Of a stretch of 52,500 bases of DNA, positions 25,328 through 38,240 are shown one piece after another. This DNA is from Chrysomallon squamiferum (lineage: Eukaryota > Mollusca > Gastropoda > Neomphalida > Peltospiridae). The notes under the pieces are model-generated. The model was not told the DNA's origin and did no database searches. It saw only the letters and a list, made by a program, of their open reading frames with translations. A program made the position numbers and the translations under genes. The stretch covers positions 42,703,652 to 42,756,151 of the forward strand of contig CM022665.1 in NCBI GenBank assembly GCA_012295275.1. The letters are read 5' to 3'. Numbering within the stretch: position 1 is the first letter of the stretch; each line of letters begins with the position of its first letter.

Positions 25328-25660
25328 ATGATCTCATTCCACTTTCAAATGTTTTACAGAAATGAAAACTGTATACTCAACAAAACAGCATCCTCAATTA
25401 ACAGTCATTTGTTCAGAAAAGAATTAAAGGCGGTGTATTATGGCAAGGAAACTGAAGTTTTTGTTGGTGATGGAATTTTTCTGCGGCTTCTTGGAAGGAA
25501 CTTGTTACCGTGGGCGATATTATTACTGCCAATTAATCAAGGCTTTTTCTTTGCCACTGCCAATACATTCACCTTGCGAATTCACGGCCAGCTGCATTCA
25601 CTGAATCGATACTTAAAGGAACAGGTACCATCAAGAAGAATATTTTTGGACTGGAAGTGA
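25328..25660 (+). other. Unrecognised 110-codon open frame, probably not a gene
   Basis: The longest frame in this intron that is not repeat-derived. The part from 25430 to 25640 has higher GC and several CpGs than its surroundings, so it may be a remnant of something inserted or a conserved non-coding block. The translation contains a hydrophobic stretch around residues 57-80 (PWAILLLPINQGFFF) but no motif I know. No promoter, splice context or relative supports expression. It lies antisense to the bHLH-PAS gene. Confidence 0.15.
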
Positions 25661-25980
25661 AAAATCCATTAAATAATGTCCTTTGGTGTGGCTGTTTATG
25701 ATGTGAAGTCAGTGTTAACTTAGAAAAAAATAAAAAATTAGATGAAAATCATTGTCAATTAGAGTGCAAATGTCTTTTAAAAAATGGATTTTTTTTTAGT
25801 AATGGTGATTACTCTTAATAACTGACAGTGGGAAGACAGAAACAAAAGTAAAATTGACTGGCGTTATGTCAAAAAGTCAGTATTTCAGTGAAATATGAGA
25901 AAAGAGAGAAAACAATTGACAAGCAGACTCATACAGATAAAAAAATACTTGAAAATAAAATCTTTGACAATAATCCAAAA

Positions 25981-25985
25981 AAAAA

Positions 25986-26032
<47 letters not shown>

Positions 26033-26065
26033 AATAATAATAATATAATAATAATAATAATAAAA
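25981..26065. repeat. (AAAT)n and (AAT)n microsatellite
   Basis: About 55 bp of AAAT tetranucleotides grading into AAT trinucleotides. Confidence 0.93.
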
Positions 26066-26995
26066 TAAAACTAACATAATAAAACTGTTCAGACTAAAGC
26101 TGTATCATTTCTTCCATTCCACTTCAGTGTATCAAAAACCTTATTACAAGACAACAAAAAGACGTCTTGCTGCTGTCTGGCAGCCTAACAACAATGGGTT
26201 TTCAGATCTAAGAATGGAATGTTTTAATCAGGAATGGAACAGCCATTGATTACACAAATTAGTCAAAGAGAACAAAAATATCTAATTCTCTCATTTATCC
26301 AGAATTCTAGTGTACTTTCTTTGTATGTATATATGTGTGTGAACTTGCTTTGTATATATATATATATGTGAACTTATTTTGTACATACATGTATGCTATC
26401 TGCAGAAGCCAGGTTTGAATTATACAAAATTATCCATAAATAACCATTTCACACACATGCACACACACACACACACATACACATGCACACCCTCATACAC
26501 ACACAAATGCAAGTCCATTTTTAAACCATAAATGGATATATCAAGACAAAAAATTGAACAAAACAAAACAACAAAAAATATTTCCATATCAGCAATTTTC
26601 TTCAAAAAAATTAATGAGAAATTTAAAATCTACTTTCTTCTTTGTCATTTTAAATATTTTATATTTCCACTTGGATAGGAAACAACATATAACAAAAGTT
26701 AATTGTTTCTGTCATTCTGGTGAGTTTGTTTTTTTTCCCTCCTTTTCCCCAGGTTGTAAATTTATGGTAAATAAAATTAAACACCTAAACTAGATCTTCT
26801 TACAACCTATTAACATTTTATAATACCTGCATTTTTTTGTATATTCATGAGTAAAGAAATATATTTATTTATTAATAAATATTAAAAATAATTAAATAAA
26901 TAAACTTTTAAATTATTACTTTTGAAAATCAGTATGTAAATGTGTGTGTGTGTGTGTATGTGTGTTTTGTATGGAAAAATGAAAATGTCACAAAA

Positions 26996-27150
26996 ACAAC
27001 TGGGACGTATCTCAATGCTAGAAAACTAACATGAGATACAGAAGGTCGTAAGATCAATCCTATTTGTGGTTAATATTATGATATTTCCTGTGTATTCAGT
27101 TTTCGCATTAAAGACTGCAGTGAGTAATTTCCTGTCTGTGATGAAAATAC
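26996..27150 (+). mobile_element. Decayed tRNA-derived SINE (candidate)
   Basis: The sequence ATCTCAATGCTAGAAAACTA, then ATGAGATACAGAAGGTCGTAAGATCAATCC, has the spacing of a tRNA A box followed about 30 nt later by a B box (GGTCGTAAGATCAATCC, consensus GGTTCGANTCC). The downstream tail (TTCCTGTGTATTCAG...) resembles no tRNA. Both boxes carry several mismatches, so it is probably inactive. Confidence 0.4.
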
Positions 27151-27868
27151 ATTTAAAATATCCTTTTTATGATAATTAACGAGATCTGGTTAGTCTGATG
27201 TTAAAAGGTTTCCGTTCTTTCATTTTGTCATCATAAAAAGTGGTCTGCTCGACATCACCAATATCCAGAAACAATCATCTAAGTTAGGAAGAAGGATCTT
27301 ATAATTAATTTTATTATTGTTATTCTTTTATAGACAGAGAAAGGCAGCTGAAAGAAACATGTATTCTGAGATATAAAAAGACAAAAGGAAAAAAAAACGT
27401 GATGGGAATAAGGAGATTAATTTTGTTTTTAAATATGTGTTTGTTTATATATATACACACACATATAGCTTTTTTTATTTTTTTATTTCATCATGCATCA
27501 AAAACCTGTTATTAACACAGTATTAAAATGAGATATATGGGAAGCCCATCTGTCTAGGGAAGCCCTGGTGACCTGTCTGCCCAAGATGGCCAAAGACTTG
27601 GTGTCTACACAGCTGAACTGAAATAATGAATCACTCATGTCTCTTGTGCTGGGCAAAATTCCTGTGATAAGTTCTCTTTGTCTTGTATGGTTATTTACTG
27701 TACCTGTACCTCTCCGGGTTTGTTTGTGTGTCTTGTAGAAAGTACAACACTCTCCTGTACCAATATGACAAACACCTGACAGCTAACCTTTGAACTCTGA
27801 AAATTACTGTCTGGACACAGCCATACCACCAGATTAGTTTGGCATTGATTTATAAACAGAGAGTGACA

Positions 27869-27992
<124 letters not shown>

Positions 27993-28330
27993 CAAAGCCA
28001 GAGAGAAAGAAAGAGACAGAGAAAGAGAGATAGACACAGATACAGAGAAAAAGAAAGATAGGGAAAGGAACAGAAAGACAAAAAAAAAAGAAAAAAGAAA
28101 AATAGAGAGATTTAACTCAGTGTTCCTTCTTTATAAATTATTACTTTCAAAAAACAATATATATAATTATATATCTTCTTTTCATAATAAATGTCATAAT
28201 ACATGTTAACTTTAATATTAAGTAATTCTTATGCTTACAAAATAGTTTGGAAATACATAAATCATTTTTTGTTTTAATTTATTTTTTATTTATTAATATG
28301 AAAATCATAAAACATAAATGCTCAAAGTGT

Positions 28331-28625
28331 CAGTAACGGTTTTATAACTAGTGTTATGGAAATTTTTATGATTTGATATCAAATTCAAATTGAAGTATCG
28401 TTTTTAATGTTTGGTACTCAAGTTAACACACTGATAATTAGACAGGTATACAGAGTATTTTAATGATATGACACTAAGTTCAGACTATCAGTAACAATCA
28501 TCTAAAGATGACAATTTTATGGAAATTTTAAGGATTTCATATCAAATTCAAGCTGAAGTATTCATTTTTAATGTTTGGTACTCAAATATACACACTCATA
28601 ATGAGACAGATACATAGAATACTGC
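28331..28625. repeat. Diverged tandem duplication, unit about 158 bp
   Basis: CAGTAAC...TTATGGAAATTTT...ATATCAAATTCAA(A/G)(T/C)TGAAGTAT...TTTTTAATGTTTGGTACTCAA appears at 28331 and again at 28489, with about 85-90% identity by eye. Confidence 0.8.
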
Positions 28626-29744
28626 CCATACACACAAAAACAAGCACAATAAACCAGAATACCAAGAAAACATTGCTACGATTCTTTCATATACATTTCA
28701 CAAAACAGAACTGAATACCACACAAAAGTCCATTAACAAATGCCAGTCTTGATTTTACTTCACAATTCTTCAATGCATAAAACTGCCATTATGTCATTTC
28801 TGTTATGTAGCCTATAATCCATGGTTACTAAGACCAAGTATAAGAAAATACTGGTCATATAATGAAATACTGTCATGTTGTATTATATCCTGACTATAGA
28901 ATGTGGCTGAACATCAAAGCAGGTAATCAAAGTATGAAATATATATATATTTCTGAATAAAACGTTAGCTTTGATCTAAAACAGAATAATAAAACCTTAT
29001 TCTTCTCATAACTTCTGGTTTTTCATTTACTGAATTTATAAAAAGATTTCATTACTCTATTTTAGACAAGAGCTTTTTATTATTATTATTATTTTAAAGT
29101 GTTGTAAAATTGTACAGAATTAAAAAAAAAATAAATAAATAAATAAATAAAACATTACATAAAAAGAAAATAAATAAATAATAACAAAAAAGTAATAAAT
29201 TAAAATTTACAAAAAAAAAGAAATAAAAAAGAGGAATAATAAATTATGAAATGCTATCTTCTCTTTAATGTACATTAAACTTTAAAATGGGCAATAAAAA
29301 ATGAAATAAATGTAATTTTTGAAACCTATGGAATGTAAAATTTATTTTGTAGAAATACTTCTGAAAAAAAAATAAAAAAAAAAAAAAAATAATAATAAAA
29401 TAATAATAAATATATGTAATAACAACAACAACAATAAAATAAAATAAAATAAAAAATAAATAAAAATAAAATGCCAATCATTGTAATCAGTATTTTTTGA
29501 TATGAGAGACAATCTTAAAAGTTATAGCTGAATTGTCCAATATCATAAAACCTATGTCAAAAAAGATTCACTATCAACAAACTGACACATACAGTAACTG
29601 TGAAGAGTCAATGAACCATGAACAAATTGTCTGTCCTTTCTTTTCCACATTAAAAACAAGTCTTTTTATGCTTTATATTTCCTCACTGACCACATAGAGT
29701 TATGTATGTGCCAAAATACCTATTGACAACAGAAATACTGTCAA

Positions 29745-29835
29745 AGCCATCTTGTTTCAAAATTGAATGTAAATCATTGGGTTCAAATCCTGTGACAGGT
29801 TCCTGCTTGCTCCAAGACTTGATATTAAATAATAA
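29745..29835 (+). mobile_element. Possible SINE fragment with intact B box
   Basis: GGGTTCAAATCC at 29779-29790 is a perfect RNA polymerase III B-box match. A matching A box upstream is not convincing and no cloverleaf can be folded, so this is a weak call. Confidence 0.25.
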
Positions 29836-30918
29836 AAAACAAAACAAAAAACCCCAGTAATAATAACAATAAAAATAATAATAATAATAATAATAAATTT
29901 AATAATAATTTTTTCTAAGCTGTTTTTTTAATGTATAAAACTGTAATAAAAATAATTTGAACAATCTCTTGAATTTAAAAAAGAAAATTGGAAAGTGACA
30001 TTTTACAAAATTTGAAGATAAAATTTCCACTTTATGAATTTAATGAAATTTGTTAGGTTTCTTAGATAGCATTTTTACATTTTCTTTTACTTTTTATTTA
30101 ATTATTTTTTTAAATATAGAGGTAAAAAAAATAGATTCAGGATATTAAACAAGCTGTGATTGCTAACAGCAGTAAAATTATTGCTTTTTATGCTTTCCAT
30201 CAACTTTATAACAAATTCAATATAAATTATTAAGTATCTAATCTTGTTCTTATAAACTTCAGTTACTGAAGAATATTACCAAAATTAATAATACATTTTT
30301 TCCATTATATAAACTTATTTTAAATATAAATTTATACGACAAATCCTTATGACACATGATTAAATTTTCTATATGTAATGCGAGAAAAAATACTTAGATT
30401 TAAAAAAAAAATAATATGATCTTAACACTATGAAACTAATGTAAAACAAAAGCAATAATTCCAGTAATAATATTAATAATAATAATAATAATAAATAAAT
30501 TGATTAATTAATAAATAAATTCATCCATTAATTAAGTAACCCTAAGACTTACTATCTTCACAAAAACTAGATAATTTTTAAGGGCTTGGTTCAGGTATAC
30601 CTATAAATACCCCCACCACATTTTCATAACAGATTTTGCAAAGAAGTTTTTGGCCACATTTTTGGGAGGGATTATGAAAAAAAAAAAAAAGTTTCATTAA
30701 AGTACTGGTGTCAGTCTTCAACCCCTTACTACAAATTCTTAGACTTACAAAGCTTCACATAATCCCACTCCATCTCTTCCAGGAAATGTTAAAATCATCA
30801 AACGTCTTCGCAGTCATTACTGGATTCTTTATTTCTTCACTTAACAAAGCATTCAATAACAACACTTAACCATACATTTTGCATATTTAAAAAAAATCAT
30901 GTCTTGGCAAATAAAGAC

Positions 30919-31010
30919 TCAAAAAAAAAAAAAAAAGAAAGAAAGAAAGAAAGAAAAGAAAAGAAAAGAAAAGAAAAGAAAGAAAAGAAAAAGAAAAAAA
31001 GAAAAGAAAA
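30919..31010. repeat. Purine (A4G)n / (A3G)n tract
   Basis: About 90 bp of A and G only, mostly AAAG and AAAAG units. Confidence 0.9.
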
Positions 31011-31024
31011 TGACGTAATATGTT

Positions 31025-31159
31025 ATGCCACTACTTAAAGACAAATCTGTTTTTAATCCTGACGAGAACGTCAGTGAAAAAGCTCTTGGCAAATTTGTTG
31101 ATAAAAATGGTGCAGTGTTTATTCCAGTGCCCAAATTGAGTAATTTTGTAGCAGCTTGA
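31025..31159 (+). other. Unrecognised 44-codon open frame
   Basis: It starts with ATG just after the purine tract and runs to TGA. The translation (begins MPLLKDKSVFNPDENVSE, ends PVPKLSNFVAA) has a balanced, soluble-protein-like composition unlike the Phe/Ile/Lys/Asn-rich frames around it. I do not recognise it. It may be a fragment of a retroposed gene or chance. It is antisense to the host gene. Confidence 0.15.
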
Positions 31160-32773
31160 GTGATCGATAAGTCTGTGTCCTAAACTAGGAGACGAAGAGA
31201 AGGGAAGAGAGGGGAAGAGACATCAGAATTTGACAGCATACAGCATGGAGGCTGGAGATTAGAAATCTCAAACAGGAAATCGATAATTGTAAGCAGGAAC
31301 TTTTAGACTTAATTAAATCACTTCTTTTTGGATGCCTAAAGACTGTGCCATTTTGTACCAAACAGAGCATGTGATTGGTTGAATGGAATTAGTGTTGTTT
31401 TGTAGAAGCAGCAAGTGACAAAAAAATAATAATAAAAAAAAAAAAAATTGAAGCAATATTGTTAATATAGTTATTAAAAACAACAAAGCAGAATTATTAT
31501 TATTAATATCATTGTTTTGAGGGGGGAATTTAAAAATAAAAGAATGCAATTATTATTATTATTACTTCTTTTTTAACATCTGCTGTTTTTGTCATAACAT
31601 TGCTTCTTTATAAATTTATTTAATCTGAGGTGACATGAAGTGCCCAATAAATCCCAGATTTTGGAAAAATACTAAAAAAATCAGTGGCCTTACCATTCAA
31701 ATGTTATTTTCAGCCATTCAAACCAAAAACGAAATGATTACAGTTATCAAATGGGCTATTTTTTCTGATCTTTATAAATACGATTATTAAATAAAATTCC
31801 AAGATGATTCTGTTAGACTCTGGTCATGTCTGATTGGTTAATGCTACAAATTTAGTCAATTTACTGAATCCAGAATCACTTTGTAGAAATGGTCTTTGAA
31901 ATCTGTTTTGAAACATCATACAACTTTGAAATTTGTAGTTATATACTGTCACCATTTTTAAAATCATCTTCTCTGTTTTCTGAAATATTCACACTCAAGC
32001 CACACTGTAGTCTGTTTGTTTATTTTACACACTTCACTACATTTTAAATAAAATGATTTCTGCTGATAGCTGTCATTTAGTATTTTCTTGTACTGTTACT
32101 GGAGACCTCCCAGACAAATTTTCTCTAACTACAGCTATTCAGACAAAGACAGTTTGTCATAATGGCCATCAGACACAATTGTTATCTTTCTTCAGTACTA
32201 AACTGAGCAGTTTCCAGCTCATAAAGACATTATTTGCTTTCACTCTCGATCACATGCAACTCAGCTATAATTCTGTCTGTTATTTTATTTTTTTATGAGT
32301 AATAAAAATTATTGTTGACCTTTAATTCTTTTTAATCACACATTCAATTATTTTTATTGTTGTCATCTTGTTTTAGATGACATTTGTGCACACTATCTTG
32401 AAAGCTACACAATTATAAATAATAAAATTAATAAAAGTTATTAATTTATGTCAGTGTTACTGTTTTAACTATTGTTACTATTAACAAATTCAAAAATACC
32501 ATATCTTTAATTACTGCTAAATTTTTTATCATTTCATTATTATTATTATTATTGTTATTTTTATTAATTAAGTAATTTTTTTATTACTTTTATTTATTTT
32601 TATCATATAATGCTGTAATAATAGCAGCATGTACTTTCTTCAAATGTTTCCACCATCATTAATGTACCTTTCAAAATTCTCTGTCACAGAGTACTATGAA
32701 TAATTAATTGCAATTCTAGATCATTAAATAATAGTCCACTCATTTAAAACACATGGCATGCAATCAAATGTTA

Positions 32774-32911
<138 letters not shown>

Positions 32912-33489
32912 GTGTCTGTCCATCTTATCCCTGTTTTCTATCTCCGAATCACTCTCTCTTGCTCTGTTTCTATCTCTGTGTGTCTTTCTCTCTCACAACT
33001 GAGATCTGTGGGGAATTATTGATGCTACAAAACAAGGTATGAATATCAAGAGCACAGATTTAATTTACAGACAGGCATACAGACAGATATGTAAACCTCT
33101 TTTGGGGTTTGTGAGAATTAAACAGAAAATGAGTTCTTCTCAAATTATTAATAATTCTTCTGAAATTCCAGTTCTGATCATCCATACTTCTAAAGGAAAA
33201 TAATTACACATTCAAAGGTCAAGATGAGTTATGAGATTTACTGGATCAAGTTCTCAAAGGGGAATTAGATTTTTATTTGATTAAAATCAGAAACGATAAA
33301 TAATTCTTACATTATTAATTTACAAATTCTTAGTTGCAGCTTGCACCATTTCCATAAGCAAACACTTATGTTTAGTTTTCCCATAATTAGTGTCTTCAGG
33401 GGAAATACTTTCTCATGTTCTTTAATATGGGAAATTTAATTAAAGCAAAATACCATTTGACATTTTAATATTTTTAAAATACACAGCTT

Positions 33490-34320
33490 TCCTCATTAAA
33501 TAGAGTGTATCTGGTTCCAATCTTTTCACAGAAAATATTATTAATTCAGAATTTTCTAATAAACTATTTAAAATCTGTATATATGCAAGACTTTAAATTT
33601 TTTCAAAACTATCATTCCAGGTCCTTTAGAAAAAACCAATCATTTGCTGTCTAAAAACCTGAAATCTTCATTTCAAAACAGATTACAGGATGTCTGGTTC
33701 CAGTCCCCACTTACAGGAAATTATTAATTTATTAACAGGACTTAAAAATTTGCTTAAGTATGGTTTGATGTTTCCAGTTTTATTAGGAAAATGTTGGTTA
33801 TTTTCTGTTAATTACCTAAACCATTTACTTCACAATGGAGTGCCAGGTTCCACCCTGATTAGAGGAAATTGGTCATCTGCTGTCCAGTCATTTAAAACAT
33901 TCAGTTCACTGGTTCCAGTCTCTTAAAAGGAATATCGATTATCTGCTATCAAAAATATAAACCATTCATTTGAGCACAGACTACAAAATACCAGGTTACC
34001 AGACCCCTTAAAGCAAGGTGGTTATTAGTCATGTGAAACATTCAGTTCACTTGTTCCAGTCTCACAGAAGGAATGTTGATCATTTGTTATCAGACATACA
34101 AACTATTCAGAACATACTACAAGATGTCAGGTTTCACGCACCTTGGAAGAAACTAGATTTTGGCTTTTCAATGATGTAAAACATTAATTTCACTGGTTCT
34201 AACCCTTTAAGTTGAAGTTTGGTCATGTGCTATCGTATGGATAAACTGTTTACCTGCTTCCAGACCCATCAGAGGAACACAATCAGCAGCTATCTAATCA
34301 TGTACTATGTTCACTTCATG
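33490..34320. repeat. Diverged ~65-80-bp tandem array upstream in the 17-kb intron
   Basis: The phrase '(C/A)TGGTTCCAGTC(C/T)C...GGAA.TT..TCAT(C/T)TGCTATC...ACATTCA(G/T)TTCA' recurs near 33508, 33615, 33692, 33841, 33908, 33990, 34051, 34127, 34192 and 34257. Identity between units is low, so the array is old. It ends about 300 bp before the exon at 34624 in genomic order. Confidence 0.65.
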
Positions 34321-34623
34321 GATGCCAACATCATAAAAACAAGGCTCACCACTTTCTGTTTATAAATAAACAAAGTCCTGGAGATGATTAATAATTGCAT
34401 AATATTTTTTGTAAAATTTATGTTTTTGTACCCTTCCCTCCCTTCAAATGGGTCTATAAAACTAGTGAGGCTACAATTTGAGATGGCTACCAGTCCCAAG
34501 TCATTCCTGGGATGACAGCCAAACCAGACCTGCAATCAAACCCTGAATACTTGGGGTAGTGTGACATCAGTTTTCAAGGCCTTTTTTGAAAATTATCTTG
34601 TGGAATATTAAGAAGATGCTTAC

Positions 34624-34749
34624 CGTTTCCACAGCAGACAATCGGTTTGCTGCAGTCTTCATCTTCCATCTGGTCATCTGTCTCCATGTCCTGTCTCAGC
34701 TTTGTGTCCTGTCCCATCTCCAGACATCTCTGATTTTTGTATTCGATGT
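34624..34749 (-). CDS. bHLH-PAS transcription factor, internal exon (bHLH to PAS-A linker)
   Basis: This is the most upstream exon I can support. In minus-strand sense it follows a T-rich tract ending in CAG and stops at a GTAAGC donor. It is 126 nt long: two bases of a split codon, 41 codons, then one base of the next glycine codon. The peptide is hydrophilic and acidic, with the segments EMGQDTKLRQDMETDD and QMEDEDCSKPIVCCGN. No catalytic or folded-domain motif is visible. Such linkers between bHLH and PAS-A are variable in this family, so the exon is assigned by phase (its last base plus GC of the next exon makes Gly) and by higher GC than its surroundings. The preceding bHLH exon was not found. 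This is the least certain of the five exons. Confidence 0.6.
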
Positions 34750-34971
34750 CTGAAAAAAGTAAATATATCAACTTAATATGTTGTTCTAGCATACAATTTT
34801 AATCTGTATTTCAAAAAATGATTAGTATGCCAATGCTGGGTTTTTTGGTGGTAAAATGATTTTTGATATTCATTATTCAATGGGTAGATTTCAACTGAAA
34901 TAAAATTAAATGAAAAAAAAAATATATATGGAAGGAGTAAAATGAAAGATGAACAATATCCACAAAACAAA

Positions 34972-35175
34972 ACAAACAAACACAACTTAAAAACATTTTC
35001 AAACAAACACAACTTAAAAACATTTTCAAACAAACACAACTTAAAAACATTTGCAAACAAACACAACTTAAAAACATTTTCAAACAAACACAACTTTAAA
35101 AACATTTTCAAACAAACACAACTTAAAAACATTTTCAAACAAACACAACTTAAAAACATTTTCAAACAAACATTA
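34972..35175. repeat. 27-bp minisatellite
   Basis: CACAACTTAAAAACATTTTC followed by AAACAAA recurs with starts at 34981, 35008, 35035, 35062 and on to about 35170, seven units in all, one carrying an extra T. Since 27 is a multiple of three, both strands show long frames with nine-residue periodicity; these are by-products of the repeat. Confidence 0.95.
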
Positions 35176-36425
35176 ACTCATTCACGTTTATGGATTACAC
35201 ATTCAAACACATACAAAGAAAAAACACAAAAACAACTTTGACACAATAAATACAGACACTATCAGTAAATTAACAGCAAACAACATCTTTAGAATTATCC
35301 CAGAAATGACTGCTATGCAAATTACTGAAACAGTGAGATATCATGAAAAAAAAAACATTCTTTTTAACTTCTTTTTTTTTTGCACCTCATTGTTTCCAAT
35401 TCTTTTCTTAATGTTTTTTAAATGAACATCATCAGAAGGTCATTTTCACTACATAAATTAAATTATCTGACTTGAAAAAAAAAAAAAAAAAAAATGATAA
35501 GAAAACAAAGAAGAAAACAAAGAAGAAACATCGATCAGAAAGAGAAACTGTAGTTGTTAATAAAGTCTAAGTGTTTCTGTAACGTGCTGTGACAAGAAAT
35601 TATTTCATAGAGACTTAGAACTCAGCCCACTGCCAAGTCTCAGCTTTCCCAGTGTAACCAAGTGTGAAGACCAAAGTTATAAAACACAATTAAACATTCT
35701 TTTATTTCACTTAACTAGGTGCACATAATAAAATGGAATGCAGATCTGTTTTTGATCAGGTTTCTGGGGTTGTTGTTCTTTTTCCCGGTGATGTTGAATT
35801 TGTATTTAATTATACACAGACATGCACAAGTCTCTATTCTCTACATGCTTGTTTGTATTCTTACGTCATATTCAGATTATCCATACAACATCAAAGACCA
35901 GAAATCATCATTTTTGTTCTGCTTTTCTTTCTTTCTTTTTTTAAATGTTTGTTTAAATAATAAACATCATAAAAACAATTTGCTTTTATTTTGCTTAACT
36001 TTAATTTTCATTTCATTTACCCTTGATAAACATTCTGCAGGAAAACATTAAATATTAGTGTTATTATCAGTAACTGTTATTAAATATAATGTTATTATTG
36101 TGACAGAAAACATTATCATACCAAGGTGAATGACATTAAAATAAAGAAAGAAAAAATAATAATAATAATAATCTACATTGTTAAGTTAAACACAGGGTCA
36201 AGTATGTGCTATTAAGATTTAATCCTGAATTGTTAACTTCTAATTAATGTTGATAAAAACAAAAATAATAATCATGATAAAAATCATGAGATGAATACAA
36301 AGATGATGATGATGTAATTACAGTGTTATTAGCAAGAGAGACTACATCTGTTAGCAATCTCTGAAATTTGCACAGCTATTGTGATATGACACTGGACAAA
36401 ATTGTATGTGTATGTATACGTGTAT

Positions 36426-36455
36426 GAGTGTGTGTGTGTGTGTGTGTGTGTGTGT
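36426..36455. repeat. (GT)n microsatellite
   Basis: About 30 bp of GT dinucleotides within a 100-bp GT/AT-rich stretch. Confidence 0.9.
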
Positions 36456-37249
36456 TTCTCTGTGTGAGTATGAGACTGTGAGTCTGTATGTATGTTTGTG
36501 TTACCTCCTGAGATACAGAGATCATGATCTTGACTGAACCAAAGTACATGACTGATAATGAGCAAGTTTATGTTATCATTACAAACTTTTCTTGTGTCAT
36601 GTCATACATTTTCTTTTTATTTAATCTCAAGTGCAGTATAAAGAAAATTAAGAACATAAAAAAGATAGATAAAAGAAGAAGAAAAACATTTCTCTCTGTC
36701 TGTCTGTCTAAGAGTGGGAGAATGTGAGAGTGAGGCAGATAGAGACAGAAGTAATTTCGCAACAACATCAACTTTAATTAACATTTTTTATTTTCATATT
36801 TGTATCTTCGTCAAATCTGGTCAGGTATGTTTACCTGCAGAGAATCAACATCAAAGGCACTGGATCCAGATAAGAGAAGATCAAAGAAACTGAACATTTT
36901 CATAATTAGCAGATCTTTGTAAACAGAGTTTTAGAAACACACCAATTTACTTAACTGACTTATCAAACACATCCATCTTTGCCACCAAGTTTGCTGTAAC
37001 TAAATTAAAATGAAACGGATAAATATTTAAGACTGCTTACATTTTTGTCATATCTCACTGTTTTGATAATTTTCATAGCAGTCATTATATTTGGAAGCTA
37101 TTAAGTCTAGCAAATGGAAGATTTGTAGTGATAGGGTCAGGGTGAAGAAAGCTGCAGTTATTTTATGTAATATATTAACAGATTAGCATCAGTAAGGAAT
37201 TAGTTACACATACTCTACTGTCTAAGTGTTACCACAGGAAGGAAAGCAC

Positions 37250-37368
37250 AAATCGTGGCCTTTGGTAAGTGTGTTGTGGATAGGAAAAACAGTAGGAGGA
37301 GTACTGATCCTGTGATCTCTCATAGCTCAGACTTACTGCTTTACCACTGACCTAGAGACTGATTTCAA
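37250..37368 (-). mobile_element. Decayed tRNA-derived SINE
   Basis: Reading the minus strand from 37366: CTAGGTCAGTGGTAAAGCAG (A box GGTCAGTGGTAAAGC), then AGTCTGAGCTATGAGAGATC and ACAGGATCAGTACTCC (B-box-like). This is the layout of a tRNA-related SINE head, with a non-tRNA tail running toward 37200. The A box is well preserved and the B box is degraded. Confidence 0.55.
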
Positions 37369-38084
37369 CAGAATGGATGAGAACCAAAAAGAAACAAGAA
37401 ATAAGTTAGGACCATGGAGTGATAAGATTCATTCAAATGTCTCAGTGGTCCAGCCCAAGTCAATATCATTGAACTCCAGCCATGGACAGCTTTGTGACTA
37501 CATGATTCAAATTTGTATGTATTTCAAAAACTTCAATATCAATAATCTTAAAAATTAACTTTCTGTGGTTTAGACAGTGGTGGTTCCAAGTGTCTTACAT
37601 TATTAAAGCAACAAATGTACCAACAAATGTTTGAAAAAGGTTTGAATGTTGAATAAACACATGAACAGACACATGACTTAATCAAGTGAATAAGTATTCA
37701 ATAAAATATCTAAATTACTATTCTTCTGGTAATAAATAAGGCAGCTGAAACTATTGATCAAGACCAATGCAGAACAGTGTAACAATTTGATTGGCAAACA
37801 CAGGTCTAGACCCAAAGTCTTGGCTCTAACCTTCAATTTGTCTCAAATCAGAACAATTAGAACTGAAAGACTGAAAGTCTGTGATAAATTCTAAAAAGAC
37901 ACAGAGGAGTCCAGAAATTAGCCTTAATCTTGTTAATTTGTCTGGCAGCTCAACAGAAATATTTAGAATCTTGACATTAAAATCCAAATATCAATGCTAT
38001 CAAAGTAAATCACAAAGGTGAAAAGACAAACATAAATATAGACTCAAAATCTGCAACAACTTTTTCAAAGGACAAACAAATTTC

Positions 38085-38240
38085 TACTCAAAATCTGAAA
38101 TCATTTCTTAAAAGGACCAAAGTCTTTAATTCAGACTCAAAATCTCAGTCTTAACCAAAGTTTTCAATTCAGACTCGAAATCTCAGTCTTAACCAAAGTT
38201 TTCAATTCAGACTCGAAATCTCAGTCTTAACCAATAACCT
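38085..38240. repeat. 38-bp tandem repeat
   Basis: TCAGTCTTAACCAAAGTTTT followed by CAATTCAGACTCGAAATC is repeated three times; the last two copies are identical and upstream units are diverged ('GACTCAAAATCTG'). Confidence 0.88.

Noticed and set aside
29779-29790. tRNA gene from a perfect B box
   Set aside because: No A box at the right distance and no cloverleaf; at most a SINE fragment.
34972-35175. CRISPR-like regular array
   Set aside because: The 27-bp units are contiguous without unique spacers, and the genome is eukaryotic; it is a minisatellite. The same reasoning applies to the 31-, 41- and 49-52-bp arrays.
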